Positions 36,533 to 44,735 of a stretch of 64,000 nt of DNA are shown piece after piece. This DNA comes from Pseudomonas sp. HS6 (lineage in GTDB: Bacteria; Pseudomonadota; Gammaproteobacteria; Pseudomonadales; Pseudomonadaceae): the NCBI RefSeq assembly GCF_023375815.1, contig NZ_CP067412.1, positions 2,356,001 to 2,420,000 on the forward strand, written 5' to 3'. A program made the translations under genes and the position numbers. Position 1 is the first letter of the stretch. Every line of letters begins with the position of its first letter. A model generated the notes under the pieces. It was given only the letters and a program-made list of their open reading frames with translations. It was not told the DNA's origin and made no database searches.

Positions 36533-38425
36533 TTAAACCTGTGGATCGCCCGGTGCCTTGGTCGGCGCCGCGTATTGCGGCTTGAGGTGACCGTCCTGGT
36601 CGAGTAGCCAGGCATCCATGATCTGCCTCACTACGGGGCCTGCGACTCGACCACCGGCCTCACCGTTTTCAATCATCACCGAGATCGCGATCTTAGGATG
36701 TTCGGCCGGGGCAAAACCGACGAACAAGGCATTGTCACGATGCCGCTCGAGGGTTTTCTCGCGGTTGTAGCGCTCGCCTTGTTTGATCGCTACCACCTGC
36801 GCCGTACCACTCTTGCCGGCGATGCGGTATTGCGCACCGGCTGCGGCTGCCCGGGCGATACCCCGGGCGTCGTGCATCACCATCTGCATGCCGTGGTTGA
36901 CCTGCTCCCAGTCGCGCGGATCCTTGAGCAGGATGTTCGGCATCGGATGCTCGTCCACCGGCGGCACGCCGTCGACGGTTTTGGCGAGGTGCGGACGATT
37001 CCACACACCTTTGTTGGCGATCAGTGCAGTGGCCTGAGCCAGTTGCAGTGGTGTGACCTGCATGTAGCCCTGGCCTATGCCGAGGATCACCGTCTCACCG
37101 GGGAACCAGGCCTGACGTCGGGTGGCGCGCTTCCAGGCCTGAGACGGCATCAGGCCGGGAGATTCTTCGAACATGTCGAGCGAGACTTTTTCGCCGAGGC
37201 CGAACATCGCCATGTAGTCGTGCAGGCGATCGATGCCGAGCTTGTGCGCCAGGTCGTAGAAGTAGGTGTCGTTGGAGCGCATGATCGCCGCATCCATGTC
37301 CACCCAGCCGTCGCCGCTGTGGTTCCAGTTGCGGTATTTGTGGTCGAAGTCCGGCAGTTGGTAGTAGCCAGGATCGAAGACGCGGGTTTGAGGCGTGACC
37401 ACGCCGGCGTCGAGTCCGGCAATCGCCACCTCAGGCTTGATCGTCGAACCGGGCGCGTACAGGCCGCGTAGCACGCGGTTGAATAGCGGACGGTCAATGG
37501 AATCGCGCAGCGCGGAATATTCCTTGGAGCTGATACCGGTCACGAACAGATTGGGGTCGAAGCTCGGGTTGCTGACCATGGCCAGCACTTCGCCGGTCGA
37601 GGGGTCCAGCGCAACCACTGAACCACGGCGATCACCCAGTGCCGCTTCGGCGGCTTCCTGGAGCTTGATGTCGAGGCTCAGGACAATATTTTTGCCGGGG
37701 ATCGGATCGGTGTGTTTCAGGACCCGCAATACGCGGCCCTGAGCGTTGGTTTCCACTTCCTCGTATCCGACATGACCGTGCAGCTGCGGTTCGTAGAAGC
37801 GTTCGATGCCGGTCTTGCCGATAGATTGAGTGCCACGGTATTCGACGGAATCAAGAGTCTTGGATTCTTTTTCGTTGATGCGGCCGACGTAACCTATCGA
37901 GTGTGCGAAGTGTGCCCCGAGCGGGTAATTGCGCACGAACTGCGGTTCGACATCCAGCCCCGGCAGACGGAACTCGTTGACTGCGAGTACGGCAATCTGT
38001 TCCTCGGTTAGCTCATAAAACAGGGTCACCGGCGTAAACGGGTGACGTGACTGCTTCATCGCCTTGTCGAACACCGTGCGATCTTCGGCAGGCAGGTGCA
38101 GGAGGCTGATGACTTCGTTCAATTCCTGATTGACATCGGTGGCACGTTCGCGGGTGATGATCAGGTTGTAGCTGGGACGGTTGTCGGCAAGCAAAACGCC
38201 ATTGCGGTCGTAAATCAGTCCCCGCGTTGGCGGGATCGGCAGGACGTGGACACGGTTGTTTTCGGAGATGGTCGAGTGGTAGTCGAATTCCACCACTTGC
38301 AGGATGTACAGCCGCACCACCAGTGCACAGCTGATTGCGAAGACGAACAAGGCACAGGCGACCAGCCGTTTGTTGACCAGACGCGTTTCTTTTTCGTGAT
38401 CCTTGATGGGGATTGGTTCAGGCAT
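36533..38425 (-). CDS. mrdA: Penicillin-binding protein 2, peptidoglycan D,D-transpeptidase (stand-alone copy)
   Basis: A 630-residue class B PBP. A single N-terminal membrane anchor (about 22-45) is followed by the dimerisation domain and the transpeptidase domain with all three motifs: SxxK at Ser327-Lys330, SND at 384-386 and KSGT at 538-541. PBP2 crosslinks lateral-wall peptidoglycan in the elongasome. There is no rodA, mreBCD, mltB or dacA next to it, so this is not the usual mrdA locus. Pseudomonads of this group often carry a second PBP2, and this is probably that copy. Confidence 0.9.
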   Translation of the reverse strand: MPEPIPIKDHEKETRLVNKRLVACALFVFAISCALVVRLYILQVVEFDYHSTISENNRVHVLPIPPTRGLIYDRNGVLLADNRPSYNLIITRERATDVNQELNEVISLLHLPAEDRTVFDKAMKQSRHPFTPVTLFYELTEEQIAVLAVNEFRLPGLDVEPQFVRNYPLGAHFAHSIGYVGRINEKESKTLDSVEYRGTQSIGKTGIERFYEPQLHGHVGYEEVETNAQGRVLRVLKHTDPIPGKNIVLSLDIKLQEAAEAALGDRRGSVVALDPSTGEVLAMVSNPSFDPNLFVTGISSKEYSALRDSIDRPLFNRVLRGLYAPGSTIKPEVAIAGLDAGVVTPQTRVFDPGYYQLPDFDHKYRNWNHSGDGWVDMDAAIMRSNDTYFYDLAHKLGIDRLHDYMAMFGLGEKVSLDMFEESPGLMPSQAWKRATRRQAWFPGETVILGIGQGYMQVTPLQLAQATALIANKGVWNRPHLAKTVDGVPPVDEHPMPNILLKDPRDWEQVNHGMQMVMHDARGIARAAAAGAQYRIAGKSGTAQVVAIKQGERYNREKTLERHRDNALFVGFAPAEHPKIAISVMIENGEAGGRVAGPVVRQIMDAWLLDQDGHLKPQYAAPTKAPGDPQV

Positions 38426-38654
38426 TTCTGCAGCAACTCTTTGACAAAAAAATGAGCGCCGATCCTTGGGCGTGACATCAGTCCGTTAAAAAACGAGCTG
38501 CACCATACCAAAAACCGGGCGTTCATTTCAGAAGGATTTCCCCAATGGTTGCCACCGCGACGGTCGGAAGACCCTTTGAGCCCAGATATAAAGCCGAACA
38601 CCGCCATCAAAACCAGCCCACATATTTCCAAGACCTTTCCTACAACGTACCCTG

Positions 38655-38684
38655 TTGCCGCGTTTCGGTGCCGACCCCTATAGT
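38655..38684 (+). promoter_or_regulatory. Candidate sigma-70 promoter of the structured leader
   Basis: TTGCCG, 18 bases, then TATAGT. Transcription would begin near 38691, just before the perfect hairpin CGCGGAA-AA-TTCCGCG at 38692-38707. The interval 38426-38654 upstream shows no gene and no other clear element. Confidence 0.5.
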
Positions 38685-38781
38685 CTGGGCTCGCGGAAAA
38701 TTCCGCGAACGATCTTGGCCGGTCGGTAACCTGAAACGTAACAACGCCATCGCTCAGAGCAGTTTCTGGGCAACGTGTTAT

Positions 38782-38857
38782 GGCGGCTGTGCGCGGGACA
38801 CCTTAGGGTGTGCCGGATCTTTCAGGTATCTGGTCGGCCAACCCGCTCACAGCTGCC
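38782..38857 (+). ncRNA. Structured 5' leader RNA, three-way junction
   Basis: GGCGGCTGTG (38782-38791) pairs with CACAGCTGCC (38848-38857), and after one mismatch GCGGG (38793-38797) pairs with CCCGC (38842-38846). Inside are two hairpins: ACACC-ttag-GGTGT (38798-38811) and a GCC/GATC arm closing with GGTC/GGC (38812-38838). This is a 15-pair closing stem with two arms, in the leader of the small gene at 38910. The fold is read by eye. I recall similar leaders before other short Pseudomonas genes but cannot check this here. Confidence 0.55.
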
Positions 38858-38909
38858 ACCTTTATTCGCTTGGCCGCGAACGGTGGTTGCCTCACCTGGA
38901 GTTACACCA

Positions 38910-39212
38910 ATGTCAGAACAAGTAATCCCCCGCTACCTCCCCATCGACACCTACGACGCCGAATCCCCGGTGCTCTTCATCAATACCCAAAAAGAACTTA
39001 GCGACATGGCCGCGTGTGCGATGCACCGTTTTGTGGTCGTGCGCGATCTGGCGGACACCTTTTCCAGTCTCGACCTCAAGGGCATTTCCGATTGTGATCT
39101 GACGCGGATTACCAGCGCAGTGCATCTGCTGATGCGAGAGGGGTGCGCCATTCTGAACGTGATTCAGACGCGGGCATTACAGCGGGAGGAGGGCTTCAAA
39201 ACAGCGGTCTAG
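38910..39212 (+). CDS. Small conserved soluble protein (DUF3077-like), 100 aa
   Basis: A 100-residue protein beginning MSEQVIPRYLPIDTYDAE. The central part LFINTQKELSDMAACAMHRF and the C-terminal MREGCAILNVIQTRALQ are predicted helical; there is no signal peptide or membrane segment. GGAG eight bases before ATG 38910 sets the start. It resembles the short Pseudomonas proteins I remember as DUF3077/DUF6124-like, whose function is unknown. The long structured leader suggests post-transcriptional control. Confidence 0.7.
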   Translation: MSEQVIPRYLPIDTYDAESPVLFINTQKELSDMAACAMHRFVVVRDLADTFSSLDLKGISDCDLTRITSAVHLLMREGCAILNVIQTRALQREEGFKTAV

Positions 39213-39290
39213 CAGTGTGGCGGCGGGCGCCATGCGAGTGGACTCGTAATGGCGTCGGGCCGCTCTGCCTCTTTGTTGCGGGGTGCGGGG

Positions 39291-40160
39291 TTACTCTTTG
39301 ACGCTCATGTATTCCTTGGCCCAGAGGATGTATTCCTCAGGCTGGGTGTAGGTGTGGGTCAGTTCGGTGGCGCTCAGGTCCGAAGCCTGGGTGAAGATCT
39401 GCCGTTGTTCGCGCAGGCTGTCGTAAGTCGCCTTGATCGCCGCGAAGTAAGCACCGTGACCGTCGATGGTCACACGCACACCCAGTTCGGCCAGGCGTTT
39501 GTCGTCGCGCAGCGCCGGGTTGCCGTAGGTCACCAGCATCAGTGGAACGGTCAGGTGTTCGGCGATCTGCTCGAGCTGATCGAAGTCCTGAATACCGACC
39601 ATGCAGATACCGTCGGCGCCAGCGGCCTGGTATTGGCGGGTGCGGCTGATGATTTCCTGGTTCGGCAGGATGCCGGCGTTGGTCCGGGCGATGATCGCCA
39701 TTTCCGAATCGACCCGGGCTTCCAGTGCCGCGCGGATCTTGCCGACGCCTTCGGCGACCGAGATCAGGTCGGTGGATTTACGGCCGAATTGTGCCGGCAG
39801 CAGGGTGTCTTCGATGGTCAGGGCGGCGACGCCGGCGCGTTCCAGTTCGACGATGGTGCGCATCACGTTCAGCGCATTGCCGTAGCCGTGGTCGGCGTCG
39901 GCGATCACCGGCAATTGGGCGACGCGGCCGATGCGCGTGGCCTGTTCAGCGAATTCGCTGAGGGTGATCAGGGCAAAGTCAGGGGCGCCCAAGACCTGCA
40001 AAGAGGCGACCGAGCCGCCGAGAATCCCGACTTCAAAACCCAGGTCAGCGGCGATGCGGGCGGACATCGGATCGAACACCGACGCGGTGTGATAGCAGGT
40101 GTCGGAAGCCAGCAGCTGACGGAAGTTACGGCGTAAATCTTGATGAGAAAGCCTGGTCAT
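39291..40160 (-). CDS. Oxaloacetate decarboxylase of the PEP mutase/isocitrate lyase superfamily
   Basis: A 289-residue TIM-barrel enzyme. The metal-binding [12 protein letters not shown] and the [11 protein letters not shown] strand place it in the PEP mutase/isocitrate lyase superfamily, and its sequence and length fit the P. aeruginosa PA4872 oxaloacetate decarboxylase group. The signature KKCGH of methylisocitrate and isocitrate lyases is absent. ATG 40160 is chosen because [17 protein letters not shown] matches relatives; an upstream extension has no support. It is monocistronic and convergent with the small gene. Confidence 0.88.
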   Translation of the reverse strand: MTRLSHQDLRRNFRQLLASDTCYHTASVFDPMSARIAADLGFEVGILGGSVASLQVLGAPDFALITLSEFAEQATRIGRVAQLPVIADADHGYGNALNVMRTIVELERAGVAALTIEDTLLPAQFGRKSTDLISVAEGVGKIRAALEARVDSEMAIIARTNAGILPNQEIISRTRQYQAAGADGICMVGIQDFDQLEQIAEHLTVPLMLVTYGNPALRDDKRLAELGVRVTIDGHGAYFAAIKATYDSLREQRQIFTQASDLSATELTHTYTQPEEYILWAKEYMSVKE

Positions 40161-40320
40161 ACGAGTTCCACCAATACAAAGGAATGGAAAGGCTTGAACA
40201 AAGGTGTCAACGCCGAAGGTGAAAAGGCTATCACGCCAATGGGTCAAGGATCATGACGAATTAACGAAGAAGTTAACCAGGAAAAAACTGTTCAGGCTTT
40301 CTTGCTGCAGGCAGAGGCGC

Positions 40321-41355
40321 TCAGGCCGCCACTGCCTGCTGCTGTTGCTTGGGCAACGTCACCGCCCGTACCGAGTTGCCCGGCTGCAATTGCAGGCGTT
40401 TGGCGGTGAGTCGGTCGATCACCAGACTGTTGCCCACCCGACGCGCCGGGGCCACAGTGATGCGGCAGTTTTCCAGACGGCGGTTGTGGATCAGCCACAG
40501 TGGCGCCTGATCGTCCGGTGTGCCAATGCTCAGCGTCAGCTCCAGGCTGTCGCGCACAGTGCGGATGTTGCGGATTGGTGCTTCGATCACCGGACCACCA
40601 TCGAAGATGTCGATGTAGCCTTTGTGAGCGAAACCCTCGGACTGAAGAATTTTCAGTGCCGGCTCGGTGTTCGGGTGGGCCTGACCGATCACGGCCTGAG
40701 CCTGTTCGGTGAGCAAGCAGGTGTACAGCGGCTGGCGCGGCATCAGTTCGGCGATGAACGACTTGTTGCCCAGCCCGGACAGGTGATCAGCGTGGCTGAA
40801 ATCCATCTGGAAGAAGTGCCGGCCCAGGCTGTCCCAGAATGGCGAACAGCCTTGCTCGTCGGCACTGCCGCGCAGCTCGGCGATCATCTTCTCGCCGAAC
40901 AGGTGCGGGAATTCGGCGACAAACAGCAACCGCCCCAACGACAGCAGGCGTCCATTGCTGCCATGGCGCTGGTCGTAGCGCAGGAACAACGAGCACAGTT
41001 CCGATTGGCCGGTCAGTTCATTGTTGAGGAACAGCGTCGGGATCTGCCGCTGGATACCCAGGTCCGGCGCCGAGCTGACGGTCAGCCCGACCCGGTAGTT
41101 GTACCAGGGCTCGCGCAGGCCGACAGCCCCGGCCAGGGCGCTGACCCCGACCACCCGCTGATCGTCGTCTTCAAGTACAAACAGATAATCGGAATCCGCC
41201 CGCTCGACCTGCTCGGCGAAGGCGCGTTGCGCCCAGCGTACCCGGTGGGCCAGGCGATCTTCGTTGGCGGGCAGGGTGGTGAACCCCGGCCCGGCCTGTT
41301 GCACCAGCGTCATCAATGCTGGCAGGTCGCTGACTTGGACCGGACGGACAATCAT
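40321..41355 (-). CDS. Arginine N-succinyltransferase beta-like subunit (AruG/AstA family)
   Basis: A 344-residue GNAT-like acyltransferase starting MIVRPVQVSDLPALMTLV. It has family blocks such as GCSPFWDSLGRHFFQMDF, FIAELMPRQPLYTCLL and GYIDIFDGGPVIEA. The family transfers succinyl from succinyl-CoA to the alpha-amino group of arginine or ornithine. AAGGAG precedes ATG 41355. It pairs with the paralog 55 bases upstream. The rest of the AST pathway (aruC, D, B, E) is not adjacent, so these may be specialised paralogs rather than the main aru genes. Confidence 0.87.
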   Translation of the reverse strand: MIVRPVQVSDLPALMTLVQQAGPGFTTLPANEDRLAHRVRWAQRAFAEQVERADSDYLFVLEDDDQRVVGVSALAGAVGLREPWYNYRVGLTVSSAPDLGIQRQIPTLFLNNELTGQSELCSLFLRYDQRHGSNGRLLSLGRLLFVAEFPHLFGEKMIAELRGSADEQGCSPFWDSLGRHFFQMDFSHADHLSGLGNKSFIAELMPRQPLYTCLLTEQAQAVIGQAHPNTEPALKILQSEGFAHKGYIDIFDGGPVIEAPIRNIRTVRDSLELTLSIGTPDDQAPLWLIHNRRLENCRITVAPARRVGNSLVIDRLTAKRLQLQPGNSVRAVTLPKQQQQAVAA

Positions 41356-41410
41356 GCTGCAACTCCTTTTGCGCGCCTGCTCGGGCACTGTCGTGGGGTT
41401 AGGGCGCTGT

Positions 41411-42427
41411 TCACAGGGCAATTACCCGGATGGTGTTGCCAGTGCGGACGTTCAATGCCGCACATAGGGCCGGGTCAAGCGCCAGGGGCTGACCGGGCTG
41501 GTAGTCCAGCTCGGCGACCACCGCCCGGAAGCCATGCAGAGCATCATTGCTCACCAGATAGCGACCGCGGGCATCGATCAGTGGTTCCTCCTGAACCAAG
41601 GTCGTCTGGCTTTGTGCAATCGAACGGATGTTGGCGGTGCGTGCAAACAAGGTCGGGCCGGCATCGAACAGATCGATGTAGCTGTTGGTTTCAAAACCTT
41701 CGCGTTCAAGGATGTCGAAGGCTTCCTGGCCGTCCGGGTGGATGCGGCCGATGCATTCCTGCGCCGCCAGCGGCAGCATCGGCACATAGATCGGGTATTG
41801 CGGCATCAATTCGGCGAGAAACGTACGGCTTTGCAAGCCGCACAGGCGTTCGGCCTCGACATAGGGCAGGTCGAAAAAATGTTTGCCCAGCGCGTCCCAG
41901 AACGGCGAGTGACCCTGTTCGTCGCTGTAGCCGACGATTTCGGTGATCACCGCTTCGGCAAAGCGCGGTGCGTGGGCGGCGATGAACAGCAGTCGTGCCC
42001 GCGACAGCAATTCGGAAAACGGCGTGCGCACCAGCGCCGCGTCGATGTGAAAACCGCGCAGCAGCGTGTGGCCACTGAGGTCGTGGCACAGCGACAGCGC
42101 CGGCACGCCGTGTTCGATGTTCAGTTCCCGCGAAGCGCTGGTGAAGTGGCGATTGCGCAGGCTGTAGAACGGTTCGTTATGGCCGGCCGTGGCGAGAATC
42201 TCCGAGCAGCCGACCAGACGGCGGTTGTCCAGATCTTCCAGCACGAAAAAGTAATTCTCCGGGCCCTGAGCCGCTGCCTCGCTATCGAACGAGGCACAGG
42301 ACGCGGCGATTTTTTCGCCCAGGTGCTCGCTGTCGTCCGGCAGGGACGTGACGCCCACCAGGCTATCGCGAGCCAGTTGTTGCAATTGAGGCAGGTCGTT
42401 TAGCTCGACTGGGCGTAAGACCAGCAT
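41411..42427 (-). CDS. Arginine N-succinyltransferase alpha-like subunit (AruF/AstA family)
   Basis: A 338-residue paralog of the next gene, starting MLVLRPVELNDLPQLQQLA. It has the family blocks GHSPFWDALGKHFFDLPY, TFLAELMPQYPIYVPMLP and SYIDLFDAGPTLFA. The AruF/AruG enzyme is a heteromer of two such chains, so the pair probably forms one enzyme. CAGGAG precedes ATG 42427. A nine-pair hairpin sits in its leader, 20 bases before the start. It lies downstream of an amino-acid permease in an RpiR-headed cluster. Confidence 0.87.
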   Translation of the reverse strand: MLVLRPVELNDLPQLQQLARDSLVGVTSLPDDSEHLGEKIAASCASFDSEAAAQGPENYFFVLEDLDNRRLVGCSEILATAGHNEPFYSLRNRHFTSASRELNIEHGVPALSLCHDLSGHTLLRGFHIDAALVRTPFSELLSRARLLFIAAHAPRFAEAVITEIVGYSDEQGHSPFWDALGKHFFDLPYVEAERLCGLQSRTFLAELMPQYPIYVPMLPLAAQECIGRIHPDGQEAFDILEREGFETNSYIDLFDAGPTLFARTANIRSIAQSQTTLVQEEPLIDARGRYLVSNDALHGFRAVVAELDYQPGQPLALDPALCAALNVRTGNTIRVIAL

Positions 42428-42447
42428 GGATGCACTCCTGTATCAAA

Positions 42448-42471
42448 AGGTTCGGCACATTCGCCGAACCT
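42448..42471 (-). promoter_or_regulatory. Perfect nine-bp hairpin in aruF-like leader
   Basis: AGGTTCGGC/GCCGAACCT with a six-base loop, 21 bases before the aruF-like ATG and next to its ribosome site. It has no T run, so control of translation or RNA stability is more likely than termination. Confidence 0.55.
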
Positions 42472-42500
42472 GACTATCACTGTCGGTTTCCACGCGTTAA

Positions 42501-42541
42501 AGCGGCGGTCGCCTGATTTGTTGTCAGACGCCGCTCTTTTT
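42501..42541. terminator. Hairpin between permease and aruF-like gene
   Basis: AGCGGCG/CGCCGCT arms with an inner TCTGA/TCAG stem. The T tract is good on the plus strand (ctttttc) but weak on the minus strand, so on the operon's own strand it may act only as a partial terminator or RNA-stability element. Confidence 0.55.
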
Positions 42542-42545
42542 CTTG

Positions 42546-43895
42546 TCAGCCATTGCTCGGGTCAGGCAGCGCGGTACTGGCGCCGAGCTTGTTCAGGAAG
42601 AACAGGTACACCAGACCCAAAGCGATCCAGATCAGGCCAAGTTTTTGTGCATCGACGCCCATGTTGTACATGATGGCCGCGACGATGATGAAGCCGATCA
42701 CCGGGCAGATCAGGTGACGGATCACCTGGCCGGACTTCTGCCGGCGCCAGTAGTAATTGATCACGGTCAGGTGCAGCAGCATGAAGCCGCTCAGGGCGCC
42801 GAAGTTGACCAACGAGGTCAGGGTGTCGACCGAGTTGATGAACAGGTAGCAGATCACCAGCGACAGCACGGCCACCAGATAAATGCTCAGGTATGGCGTG
42901 TTGTGTTTCGGGTGCACCTTGGCCAGCACTTTCGGCAGCTTGCCGTCGCGGGCCATGCCGAACAGCAGGCGCGAGACAGCGGCTTGCGACGTGATTGCGA
43001 CTGCCACGCCCCAGGCCAGAGCCGTGGCCACGCCGGTCAGGGTCGCGAGCCAGCTGCCAGCGGCAATTTCGGCGATTTCATAGAACGCGGTGTCGGCGGA
43101 CTTGAAGCCCATGCCGGCGGCCAGATCGGTGGCGATCCAGGTCTGTACGACGAAAATCGCACCCATCACCACCAGGGTGATCAACGCAGCTTTGCCGACG
43201 CTGCGGCCCGGATCGCCCTTGATTTCTTCGGCGAGGGTGGAGATCGCATCGAAGCCGAGGAACGACAGCACTGCAATCGACACTGCTTGCATCAGCAGGG
43301 CGAAGTTGAAGGTTTCCGGGTGATACAGCGGCGCCAGGGTCAACTGGCCGTTGCCGCCACCGTTGTGCAGGGCATTCCAGGCGTAGAACAGGAAAATCCC
43401 CAACACAACAAGTTGCGCCAGCAGGAACACGATGTTCATGCGGGCGGTGAAGGTGATGCCGCGCAAATTGACGAACGTGGCGCTGACCAGGAACGCCAGA
43501 ATGAAGCCGACTTTCGGGATATCCGGATACAAATGGTTGAGCGCCATCGCCGCATACACGTATAGCAGCGGCGGAATCAGCAGATAGTCGAGCAGCATCA
43601 GCCAGCCTGCGATGAAACCGACGTGTTGATTCAGGCCTCTTTGTGCGTAGGAATACACCGAGCCGGCAATCGGAAAGGCCCGGGCCATGCTGCCGTAGCT
43701 CAGCGCGGTGAACAGCATCGCCACCATGCCGATGATGTACGCCAGAGGCACCATCCCCGGTGCCTCCGCGTTGACATAGCCATACACGCCAAACGGGGCG
43801 ATGGGGATCATGAAGATCATCCCGTACACCACCAGGTCGGTCAGTGTCAGGCTACGTTTCAACTCCTGTTTGTAGCCAAACTCTTCTATTTCCAT
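42546..43895 (-). CDS. APC superfamily amino acid permease
   Basis: A 449-residue inner-membrane protein with 12 predicted helices. The first helix carries the APC glycine-rich unwinding motif in YGMIFMIPIAPFGVYGYV, and GFDAISTLAEEIKGDP is the conserved loop after helix 6. Closest in feel to putrescine or amino-acid importers. AAGGAG lies ten bases before ATG 43895. It is downstream of the N-formylglutamate amidohydrolase gene on the same strand, so it is a likely transporter for the substrate of this cluster. Confidence 0.9.
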   Translation of the reverse strand: MEIEEFGYKQELKRSLTLTDLVVYGMIFMIPIAPFGVYGYVNAEAPGMVPLAYIIGMVAMLFTALSYGSMARAFPIAGSVYSYAQRGLNQHVGFIAGWLMLLDYLLIPPLLYVYAAMALNHLYPDIPKVGFILAFLVSATFVNLRGITFTARMNIVFLLAQLVVLGIFLFYAWNALHNGGGNGQLTLAPLYHPETFNFALLMQAVSIAVLSFLGFDAISTLAEEIKGDPGRSVGKAALITLVVMGAIFVVQTWIATDLAAGMGFKSADTAFYEIAEIAAGSWLATLTGVATALAWGVAVAITSQAAVSRLLFGMARDGKLPKVLAKVHPKHNTPYLSIYLVAVLSLVICYLFINSVDTLTSLVNFGALSGFMLLHLTVINYYWRRQKSGQVIRHLICPVIGFIIVAAIMYNMGVDAQKLGLIWIALGLVYLFFLNKLGASTALPDPSNG

Positions 43896-43982
43896 GAAGC
43901 GCAACTCCTTGTCAGCCTATCGGTCGTTTTAGTTGTTATATCGGTCCGTCGTTTACAGCGTCAGCAGCGGTTACAGCCATTT

Positions 43983-44735
43983 TTACAACAGGGGGGCCAG
44001 ATAATTTGCCCAGCGGCTCACCGCTTCCGGGCTGCGCAGCAGGTCGTTGCGCACCTCGATCAATACCGACTCAAGACCACGAGCATCACCGTGAACCGGC
44101 ACGGTCATGTCGCCCAGCGGGTCAATCCTGTACGGCTGGTTGCCGGCGACTTTCAGCGGATGCCGGTCGAGACCGTCGAGCAGGCGCTGGGCATAGGCCT
44201 TGGCCTGACCGAACAGCACGCCGACTTCCAGCTCCCGCGGCTGGCCGTAGTACACCGGGGTGAAACTGTGAATCCCCACCACCCGCACCGGCCGGCCTTT
44301 GGCCAGACGCTCGTCGATCAGTTGTTGCAGTCGGGTGTGAAACGGCTTGAACAGGCACTGGCGACGGTATTCGCGGGTGGCTTCGTCGAGCTCGCGATTG
44401 CCTGGCACCTGGTAGATCTCGCTCTGCGCCGGAATGCTGTCCGGGGCGTGGCGGGGCCGGTTGAGGTCGATCAACAGTCGCGAATAATTGGCGCTCAACA
44501 GCGTGGCGCCGATTTTTTCCGACAGGTGCTCGGCCAGCTCCAGCGCACCGATGTCCCAGGCGATGTGTTCACGCGCAGCCGTGTCATCCAGGCCCAGATT
44601 GTTCAGGGCGTCGGGGATGTAGCGGCTGGCGTGTTCGCACACCAGAATCAGCGGGTGCGTCGAATCTTCACGGGTCAGGTTGTAGACCGGTCGGGTGTAC
44701 AACCCAAGCTCGGCGGATTCAGTACAGGCGTGCAT
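43983..44735 (-). CDS. N-formylglutamate amidohydrolase family protein
   Basis: A 250-residue zinc hydrolase-like protein. Family motifs are LILVCEHASRYIP, SRLLIDLNRP, VVGIHSFTPVY and VLIEVRNDLL. HutG2-type members cleave N-formylglutamate in histidine degradation, but no hut genes are near, so it may act on another N-acyl or glutamyl compound. The start overlaps the glutamine-synthetase-like gene by 17 bases; GTG 44744 is an alternative. It probably works in the same pathway as the ligase upstream. Confidence 0.85.
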   Translation of the reverse strand: MHACTESAELGLYTRPVYNLTREDSTHPLILVCEHASRYIPDALNNLGLDDTAAREHIAWDIGALELAEHLSEKIGATLLSANYSRLLIDLNRPRHAPDSIPAQSEIYQVPGNRELDEATREYRRQCLFKPFHTRLQQLIDERLAKGRPVRVVGIHSFTPVYYGQPRELEVGVLFGQAKAYAQRLLDGLDRHPLKVAGNQPYRIDPLGDMTVPVHGDARGLESVLIEVRNDLLRSPEAVSRWANYLAPLL

